Of a stretch of DNA of 50,011 nucleotides, positions 41,856 to 50,011 are shown one piece after another. Origin of the DNA: an uncultured Mediterraneibacter sp. (lineage in GTDB: Bacteria > Bacillota > Clostridia > Lachnospirales > Lachnospiraceae); contig CALWTQ010000022.1 in NCBI GenBank assembly GCA_944384505.1, forward strand, positions 1-50,011, read 5' to 3'. Below the pieces are notes generated by a model. The model searched no databases, was not told where the DNA came from, and worked only from the letters and a program-made list of their open reading frames with translations. Position numbers and translations under genes: made by a program. Numbering within the stretch: the stretch's first letter is position 1; each line of letters begins with the position of its first letter.

Positions 41856-43226
41856 CTAATCGGCATAATACATATCCAGATATTTGTCGTCGATTCGTTT
41901 GAGTTCGGTGCGCGGCAGCATACGCAGGAGTTTCCAGCCGATATCCAGTGTCTCTTCGATACCGCGGTCGGTGTTATACCCCTGGGATACATATTCCTGT
42001 TCAAAGGCATCCGCGAATTTCGCGTACATGAGATCAATCTCGGTCAGCGCCGCTTCTCCCAGGATCACCATCAGCTCTTTTGCGTCTTTCCCTCGCGCAT
42101 ATGCGGCGAAGAGCTGGTTCATGGTATTGGAGTGGTCCGCCCTGGTCTTGCCTTCACCGATTCCCTTGTCTTTCAGACGGGACAGGGACGGCAGTACATC
42201 GATCGGCGGTGTAACGCCCTTGCGGTACAGTTCACGGCTTAAGATGATCTGCCCTTCTGTGATATACCCGGTCAGGTCAGGGATCGGATGGGTCTTATCG
42301 TCCTCCGGCATGGTCAGGATCGGGATCATGGTGATACTTCCTTTCTTCCCGTTCTGACGTCCTGCTCTCTCGTAGATTGACGCCAGATCCGTATACATAT
42401 ATCCCGGATAGCCGCGGCGTCCCGGCACTTCCTTGCGGGCCGCGGATACTTCACGGAGCGCATCCGCATAGTTTGTGATATCCGTCAGGATGACAAGCAC
42501 GTGCATATCTTTTTCAAATGCAAGGTATTCTGCGGCCGTCAGCGCCATCTTCGGCGTAGCGATACGCTCGATGGCCGGGTCGTTCGCCAGATTGACAAAC
42601 AGCACGGTACGGTCAAGCGCGCCTGTCTCCCGGAAACTCTCGATAAAGAAGTTGGACTCCTCAAATGTGATACCCATAGCCGCGAATACTACGGCAAAGT
42701 TCTCATCTGTCCCCAGAACCTTCGCCTGCCTTGCGATCTGAGCCGCAAGCTGCGCGTGGGGAAGTCCCGACGCGGAGAAGATAGGCAGCTTCTGCCCGCG
42801 GACCAGAGTATTCAGCCCGTCGATGGCAGACACGCCGGTCTGGATAAACTCCTCGGGATAGCTTCTCGCCGCAGGGTTCATAGGCAGTCCATTGATATCC
42901 ATGCGGGCGTCCGGCAGAATCTCCGGCCCTTCGTCTATGGGGCGGCCAAGCCCGTCAAAGACGCGGCCCAGCATATCCTCAGACACGCCCAGCTCCATAC
43001 TCCGGCCGAGGAAACGCACCTTGCTGTTGGATAAGTTGATTCCCGTCGAACTCTCAAAGAGCTGTACCAGCACATCGCTTCCGTCAACCTCCAGCACTTT
43101 GCAGCGCCTTGTCTCCCCGTCTGCCAGCTCGATCTCTCCCAGTTCGTCATACGTCACGCCTTCCACGCCCCGCACAAGCATCAGCGGTCCGGCTACTTCC
43201 TGTATGGTTCTATACTCTTTCGGCAT
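41856..43226 (-). CDS. ntpB: V-type ATPase subunit B
   Basis: This 456-residue non-catalytic nucleotide-binding subunit alternates with subunit A in the head. It has [32 protein letters not shown] in place of a true Walker A, and [22 protein letters not shown], all standard for B subunits. It begins immediately after the ntpA stop (TAAATG) with no gap, which suggests coupled translation and matched amounts of A and B. Length equals the Enterococcus hirae protein to within a few residues. Confidence 0.97.
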   Translation of the reverse strand: MPKEYRTIQEVAGPLMLVRGVEGVTYDELGEIELADGETRRCKVLEVDGSDVLVQLFESSTGINLSNSKVRFLGRSMELGVSEDMLGRVFDGLGRPIDEGPEILPDARMDINGLPMNPAARSYPEEFIQTGVSAIDGLNTLVRGQKLPIFSASGLPHAQLAAQIARQAKVLGTDENFAVVFAAMGITFEESNFFIESFRETGALDRTVLFVNLANDPAIERIATPKMALTAAEYLAFEKDMHVLVILTDITNYADALREVSAARKEVPGRRGYPGYMYTDLASIYERAGRQNGKKGSITMIPILTMPEDDKTHPIPDLTGYITEGQIILSRELYRKGVTPPIDVLPSLSRLKDKGIGEGKTRADHSNTMNQLFAAYARGKDAKELMVILGEAALTEIDLMYAKFADAFEQEYVSQGYNTDRGIEETLDIGWKLLRMLPRTELKRIDDKYLDMYYAD

Positions 43227-44993
43227 TTACCGTTCCTCCTTTACATATGCTTCTGCGATCTGTGCACTCAGTTCCTCATCAACATTTTTATATTCTTCGT
43301 CCAGAGCGTCCTCCTGCACATATTTAAAACGGCCGATATGCTCTCTTACAGGCATGGAGATCAGCTTCTGCAGAGAGGCCCCCCGGGACAATGCCTCGGA
43401 AGCCCTGTCATAAAACGCGTTTACAAGGCGCATCATCATATGCTGCTTCTTCAGCGATGTGTAAGTGTCTACTTCATGGAATGAGTTCTGGTGGAGGAAG
43501 TCCTCACGGATGGATCTTGCCGCCTCCATTTTCAGCCGGTCTCCCGGTGAAAGCGCGTCCATTCCGACCATCTTTACAATCTCCTCCAGCTCCGCCTCTT
43601 CCTGGAGCAGGGTCATCATTTTCTGGCGTCCCTCCATCCAGTCAGGAGCCACATTTCCGTTAAACCATTTCTCCATATCATCCAGGTACAGAGAATAGCT
43701 GTTCAGCCAGTTGATCGCCGGGAAATGTCTCTTATAAGCCAGCTCAGAATCCAGACCCCAGAACACCTTCACAATACGCAGCGTAGCCTGGGATACCGGC
43801 TCCGATGTATCACCGCCCGGAGGAGATACGGCCCCGATCACAGACAGCGCGCCCTCGCGGCCTTCTTTTCCAAGAGAGATCACATGGCCCGCGCGCTCAT
43901 AGAACTGCGCCAGACGGCTTCCCAGATAAGCCGGGTATCCCTCCTCGCCCGGCATCTCTTCCAGGCGTCCGGACATCTCGCGGAGGGCCTCTGCCCAGCG
44001 GGATGTGGAGTCAGCCATCAGAGCCACTGAGTATCCCATATCGCGGAAATATTCCGCAATGGTGATTCCCGTATAGATGGACGCCTCACGGGCCGCCACA
44101 GGCATGTCCGAGGTATTGGCGATCAGCACGGTTCTCTGCATCAGCGGATGCCCGGTTTTCGGGTCTTTCAGCTCCGGGAACTCATTTAACACATCGGTCA
44201 TCTCATTCCCGCGCTCACCACATCCGATGTAGACGACTATATCAGCTTCCGCCCACTTTGCCAGCTGATGCTGAATTACCGTCTTGCCACTTCCAAAAGG
44301 TCCCGGCACTGCTGCCACGCCGCCTTTGGCAAGAGGAAAGAACGTGTCTACGACTCTCTGTCCTGTGACAAGGGGCATCTCCGGCGGCAGTTTCTTCTTA
44401 TAGGGACGTCCCCGGCGGACCGGCCATCTCTGCATCAGAGTCAGCTCTTTGTCTCCTTCTTCTGTATCAATCACCGCAACTACTTCCTCTACCGTAAACT
44501 CACCGGAGCGGATCTCTTTGACCTTTCCTTTTACGCCATATGGAACCATGATTTTCTGCTGAACCAGAACTGTCTCCTGTACAGTTCCGATCACATCGCC
44601 CGACTCTACTTCGTCCCCCGCTTCCACTGTGGGGACAAATTCCCATTTCAGGTCCCGTTTCAGAGAAGGCACTTCCACGCCCCTCTTTAAGTTGTTTCCC
44701 GATATTTTCATAATATCATCCAGGGGTCTTTGAATTCCGTCGTAAATGCTGGTGATCAGTCCCGGCCCCAGCTCAACGGACATAGGAACCTCCATGGACT
44801 CCACCGGCTCGCCCGGCCCGAGACCTGAGGTCTCCTCATAGACCTGAATTGACGCTTCATCCCCGTGCATCTCAATGATTTCGCCGATGAGACGCTGGTT
44901 GGACACACGGACCACGTCAAACATATTTGCATCGCGCATTCCCTCTGCGATAACGAGAGGGCCTGCCACTTTCTTAATCACTCCTGTGCTCAT
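43227..44993 (-). CDS. ntpA: V-type ATPase catalytic subunit A
   Basis: This 588-residue catalytic ATPase subunit has Walker A GPFGSGKT at 231-238, the GERGNEMT segment and the non-homologous insert between residues about 110 and 200 that separates V-type A from F-type beta. PSVNWLxSYSLY-like [13 protein letters not shown] is also typical. The start ATG overlaps the ntpG stop (ATGA). It hydrolyses or synthesises ATP to drive rotation of the membrane ring. Confidence 0.98.
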   Translation of the reverse strand: MSTGVIKKVAGPLVIAEGMRDANMFDVVRVSNQRLIGEIIEMHGDEASIQVYEETSGLGPGEPVESMEVPMSVELGPGLITSIYDGIQRPLDDIMKISGNNLKRGVEVPSLKRDLKWEFVPTVEAGDEVESGDVIGTVQETVLVQQKIMVPYGVKGKVKEIRSGEFTVEEVVAVIDTEEGDKELTLMQRWPVRRGRPYKKKLPPEMPLVTGQRVVDTFFPLAKGGVAAVPGPFGSGKTVIQHQLAKWAEADIVVYIGCGERGNEMTDVLNEFPELKDPKTGHPLMQRTVLIANTSDMPVAAREASIYTGITIAEYFRDMGYSVALMADSTSRWAEALREMSGRLEEMPGEEGYPAYLGSRLAQFYERAGHVISLGKEGREGALSVIGAVSPPGGDTSEPVSQATLRIVKVFWGLDSELAYKRHFPAINWLNSYSLYLDDMEKWFNGNVAPDWMEGRQKMMTLLQEEAELEEIVKMVGMDALSPGDRLKMEAARSIREDFLHQNSFHEVDTYTSLKKQHMMMRLVNAFYDRASEALSRGASLQKLISMPVREHIGRFKYVQEDALDEEYKNVDEELSAQIAEAYVKEER

Positions 44994-45316
44994 TCGCCTA
45001 CTCCTCCAAACAGAATATCTGACCCGACCGCCTGCTCCACGGTCTTTTTCACTCCTACCACACCGGCGCCGGTGTTGCCGGACACGCCCGGGATCTGAAT
45101 CACCGCAGGGAGCGCCCTCTCAAGGTACTGTTCAAGCCCGCTTCCCAGTTCTGACGCCGCTTTTTCCGTAATATAGATGATTCCATACTCATCTTCCGCA
45201 AGCTGTCTTAATTTCTCGCGTGTCTCCTCCCGGTTCTTCACAGGGCAGATGCTTAGGCCAAGAGCAGCAAACCCGTAAATACTGTCGTAATCACCGACCA
45301 CTGCAATCTTATACAT
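44990..45316 (-). CDS. ntpG: V-type ATPase subunit F (NtpG)
   Basis: This 108-residue Rossmann-like protein binds the central shaft. The opening [20 protein letters not shown] and the [11 protein letters not shown] segment are characteristic. Its start overlaps the ntpC end by eight bases and its stop overlaps the ntpA start by four, so the three genes are tightly coupled. AAGGGAG precedes the ATG at 45316. Confidence 0.95.
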   Translation of the reverse strand: MYKIAVVGDYDSIYGFAALGLSICPVKNREETREKLRQLAEDEYGIIYITEKAASELGSGLEQYLERALPAVIQIPGVSGNTGAGVVGVKKTVEQAVGSDILFGGVGE

Positions 45317-46280
45317 ACATCTCCCTTATCCTTTCCCGGATCGCGTCATCGGAAAAGCCGTTCTGCTTCCCGGTCAGAATGATCCGAACTGTTTTGATCT
45401 CATTTTCCCGGGCAAGCAGATAGCCAAGCAGCGGCCCTACGGAAAATATTTCATATTTCTGTGCCTTCAATGTCTCTGTCATACGGTTGTCGCACCACCG
45501 CTCAAAAGCGGACGGCGACTCTTTCAGCGCCTCCGCCCCGCCCGCATAGGACGTCTCCTCCAGGTAACGGGCGATCTCATCCGCTCCGGCCAACGCCGCC
45601 CGGATCAGGCGCTCCACACTGATGCTGCCGCACTCTGCCATGGCGCTTCTCATAAAGTCCGCGCTCTTTCCCGTCTTCTGGGCGCGCACCGCGGTTTTAA
45701 TATCTGCAATCGCCACTGTGGTGTCCGCGTAGTTTTCAATCATCGGCTCTTTCGACTTTTTCCCCGCCTCGCGGATCGCCTCAAGCGCCGCCTTGTCCAC
45801 GCAGATGTCGCAGAGCTGCCCGTCCCCGGTGTGCAGCAGTGTTTCAAAAGCCTCCTCCGCAGCCGCGGCCATGTGGTCAGGCAGCCGCTGGAATTCTCTG
45901 TTCTCTATGATCTGCATCATCTCCTCTCCGGAAATGGAGCAGTCATCATAAAAAATATTGAGATCCTTCGTCTCCGTGCAGACCGCCTTGATGGCAGCTT
46001 TCAGATTGTGGTACAGCTTCGGATAGGAAAGCACGTCGAACACGCTCATATCCGGAGCTGTCTCCCGGATCACCTGCCAGGCTTTCTCCTCCTCGCACTT
46101 CAGAACCGCGTCCATATCCATGTCAGCAGAAGCGTCTCCCCAGCCCTTTTCTCTCACAAACTGGAGACCCTGCTCCGCCGTCTTACATGCCAGGAGCTGT
46201 TCGATCACCATATCTGAGAACAGGGAGACTTCCAGCGCACGGATGCGCGCAACCGCATACGTATATTTTGTTTTACTCAA
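45309..46280 (-). CDS. ntpC: V-type ATPase subunit C (rotor-ring cap)
   Basis: This 323-residue helical protein is the C/d-type subunit that links the central shaft to the membrane ring. The opening KYTYAVARIRALEVSLFS and the YARxR-like helices match the family. The start codon is TTG at 46280, with AAGGAGG eight bases upstream; the protein start SKTKYTYAVARIRA aligns with usual family N-termini, supporting this choice. It follows ntpE by 24 bases. Confidence 0.93.
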   Translation of the reverse strand: MSKTKYTYAVARIRALEVSLFSDMVIEQLLACKTAEQGLQFVREKGWGDASADMDMDAVLKCEEEKAWQVIRETAPDMSVFDVLSYPKLYHNLKAAIKAVCTETKDLNIFYDDCSISGEEMMQIIENREFQRLPDHMAAAAEEAFETLLHTGDGQLCDICVDKAALEAIREAGKKSKEPMIENYADTTVAIADIKTAVRAQKTGKSADFMRSAMAECGSISVERLIRAALAGADEIARYLEETSYAGGAEALKESPSAFERWCDNRMTETLKAQKYEIFSVGPLLGYLLARENEIKTVRIILTGKQNGFSDDAIRERIREMYV

Positions 46281-46304
46281 GATAAACCCTCCTTGCGGTT
46301 ATGA

Positions 46305-46898
46305 TCATCCGAACAAAAGCCTGTTCACCTGGTCTGACAGTTCCTCTCTCTTAGAGGCAAACACTGCCTTTATCGTACAGTTTTCTTCAATCCCGCCGTA
46401 CACAAGGACGAATCCTCCGTCCATCTCTCCCGGCTGCGGGGAGAGCGTCAGGCTCCCGCCCTTCGCCGCGGCAGCGGTCTTTATCTTTTCCTCAAATCCT
46501 TCCGGTATCCGCTCAAGATCCTTCTTTGAAAAGCGGATCTCGCCCTCTTCCGGAAGCACATATTTTTCAAGCAACGCTTCAAGCATCTCAAAATACTTAT
46601 CCGCATCCAGATCCATCACAGTCTCATACGCCTTGTCAAGCACCTGGCTGATCACCTCTTGTTTTGCCGCCAGATAAGCCTGCTTTCTCTTCATATCCAG
46701 CGAGGCATCCACCCGCCTGGCATGATCGGCTCTGTCTCTTTCGGCCCGGGACAGAATCTCCGCCGCTTCCGCTTCCGCCGCCTCTTTTGCTTTTTTTACC
46801 ATAGCTTCGGCGTCGGCGTTTGCCTTCCCGATGATCTCCTGTGCAGACTGGTCCGCCTCTTGAAGGATCCGTGCTTTCATTTTATCCAGTCCACTCAT
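46305..46898 (-). CDS. ntpE: V-type ATPase subunit E (peripheral stalk)
   Basis: This 197-residue protein has a long N-terminal coiled coil rich in Ala, Glu and Lys (residues about 1-100) and a globular C-terminal head domain ending in DGGFVLVYGGIEENC, the standard E-subunit layout. With NtpF it forms the peripheral stalk that holds the head still. AAAGGAG precedes the ATG at 46898. It lies 25 bases after ntpK. Confidence 0.94.
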   Translation of the reverse strand: MSGLDKMKARILQEADQSAQEIIGKANADAEAMVKKAKEAAEAEAAEILSRAERDRADHARRVDASLDMKRKQAYLAAKQEVISQVLDKAYETVMDLDADKYFEMLEALLEKYVLPEEGEIRFSKKDLERIPEGFEEKIKTAAAAKGGSLTLSPQPGEMDGGFVLVYGGIEENCTIKAVFASKREELSDQVNRLLFG

Positions 46899-46923
46899 GT
46901 TCTACGTTCTCCTTTTGCTTCTT

Positions 46924-49427
<2,504 letters not shown>

Positions 49428-49477
49428 TTTCCTATCCCTCCTTTGCTGTCCGACATATTATATGTCCTTTTTCAGCC

Positions 49478-49786
49478 TTACGCAAGCAGTGAGATCACCA
49501 GATCCACTGCCTCCTTTTCTCTTGCAATGGCAGAATCTCTCATTGCCTGAACCTCTGCTTCCGTCTCTTTGAGAAACTTCTGCTCGGCCAGGCTGCCTTC
49601 CTGTTCGGACTGATCCGCAAGATTCCTGGCCTTCCTGCGCGCGTCTCTGACAATCGTTTCCGCGGCCTCCGCGGCCTCTGCCTTTGCATTTTCCATAATC
49701 TGCGCGGCCTTTTCCTCTGCCTCTTTTACAAGCGCATCCGCATTTTTCTCCGTCTCTCTGATCGTCCGGATCGTCTCCTCCACCAT
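49478..49786 (-). CDS. ntpF: V-type ATPase peripheral-stalk subunit NtpF (subunit H/G type)
   Basis: This 102-residue protein is almost entirely a charged coiled coil (ETIRTIRETEKNADALVKEA and following, rich in Ala, Glu and Lys) and matches the small stalk partner of NtpE. It is the first gene of the operon, with GGTGGAG before the ATG at 49786 and a promoter at 49894-49922. The order F-I-K-E-C-G-A-B-D equals that of the Enterococcus hirae ntp operon. Confidence 0.88.
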   Translation of the reverse strand: MVEETIRTIRETEKNADALVKEAEEKAAQIMENAKAEAAEAAETIVRDARRKARNLADQSEQEGSLAEQKFLKETEAEVQAMRDSAIAREKEAVDLVISLLA

Positions 49787-49893
49787 TTCATCTCCACCAC
49801 CTTTCCACTCTCATACTTTCCTGCTTAGTTTTTCCAATCATTTTAGGTTCATGCAAGACTTTTCTACACAATTGAGCGCTAAAGTCTATTGCC

Positions 49894-49922
49894 ATTATAT
49901 AGCATTTGATAGAATTATTCAA
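49894..49922 (-). promoter_or_regulatory. promoter of the V-ATPase operon
   Basis: On the minus strand TTGAAT (49917-49922), 17 bases, TATAAT (49894-49899), about 100 bases before the ntpF start. The leader is long enough to hold regulation, but no riboswitch was recognised. Confidence 0.8.
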
Positions 49923-50011
49923 AACATTTATTCTTTTTGTATGTGTCAAGTAATCATGGGCACTTTTTTTCATTTATTAATGTCAGTTTATTTCTTTAAT
50001 TTTCAGATAAT

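Noticed and set aside
40983-42242. 419-codon plus-strand frame opposite ntpD and ntpB
   Set aside because: It crosses two genes of certain identity and the hairpin gap; composition reflects the opposite strand, so it is a shadow.
49788-49973. 61-codon minus-strand open frame before ntpF
   Set aside because: It runs through the ntp promoter elements at 49894-49922 and has no family resemblance; treated as leader.

Overview
The window looks like chromosomal DNA of a gut-type Clostridia, most likely a member of the Lachnospiraceae (Bacillota). The reasons are a Gram-positive DnaE next to pfkA, very strong AGGAGG ribosome binding sites, sigma-A promoters of the TTGACA-17-TATAAT type in AT-rich gaps, lipoproteins with Gram-positive lipoboxes, and a V-type ATPase operon in the same gene order as the Enterococcus hirae ntp operon. 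I could not run any search, so the genus is open. No rRNA, tRNA, CRISPR array, prophage or transposase was recognised.

Left part (1-9.8 kb). A five-gene minus-strand operon (126-4683) encodes an SCP2 lipid-binding protein, an alpha/beta hydrolase, a condensation-domain-like acyltransferase, an acyl carrier protein and an acyl-activating ligase. A divergent TetR regulator (4915-5529) sits beside a promoter that is straddled by two GACC-N3-GGTC operator-like palindromes. The set looks like a dedicated acyl-transfer pathway with unknown product. It is followed by a LacX-type mutarotase homologue, a secreted trigger-factor-like lipoprotein, a cardiolipin synthase and a small membrane-anchored protein of unknown function.

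Core block (9.9-20.2 kb), all on the minus strand: an EndoQ-UvrD fusion, cvfB, dnaE, pfkA, murI and a DUF1934 protein. The EndoQ-UvrD fusion combines a PHP/zinc-finger endonuclease for deaminated bases with a superfamily 1 helicase. It ends in a QMSLF sliding-clamp motif like the one in DnaE.

Carbohydrate island (20.5-36.7 kb). Fifteen genes in at least five transcription units surround one GntR/UTRA regulator. They include an FGGY kinase, a class II aldolase, two related zinc alcohol dehydrogenases, an RbsD-type mutarotase, a 2-hydroxyacid dehydrogenase, an aldo/keto reductase, a phosphotriesterase-family hydrolase, a sugar-isomerase-like TIM barrel, a GPH symporter and a complete ribose-type ABC importer. 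Every promoter carries copies of TTGTATT (or its complement) near the -10/-35 elements, which suggests one regulon. The substrate cannot be named from sequence. The enzyme mix suggests oxidation or lactone opening, phosphorylation and aldol cleavage of an uncommon sugar or polyol.

Trehalose locus (36.8-40.8 kb): treA, treP and treR, with TATACGTAT operator-like sites. V-ATPase operon (41.0-49.8 kb): ntpF-I-K-E-C-G-A-B-D with a strong promoter at 49894-49922 and a strong terminator at 40911-40961. The NtpK ion-site residues match the sodium type. A large hairpin lies in an unusual 231-bp gap between ntpB and ntpD.

Other structure: three copies of a short palindromic repeat starting GTAACAGTTCAGCC (5.57, 9.31 and 20.34 kb), and a 24-bp sequence with a near-palindromic core that occurs both inside a gene (36476) and between genes (40865).
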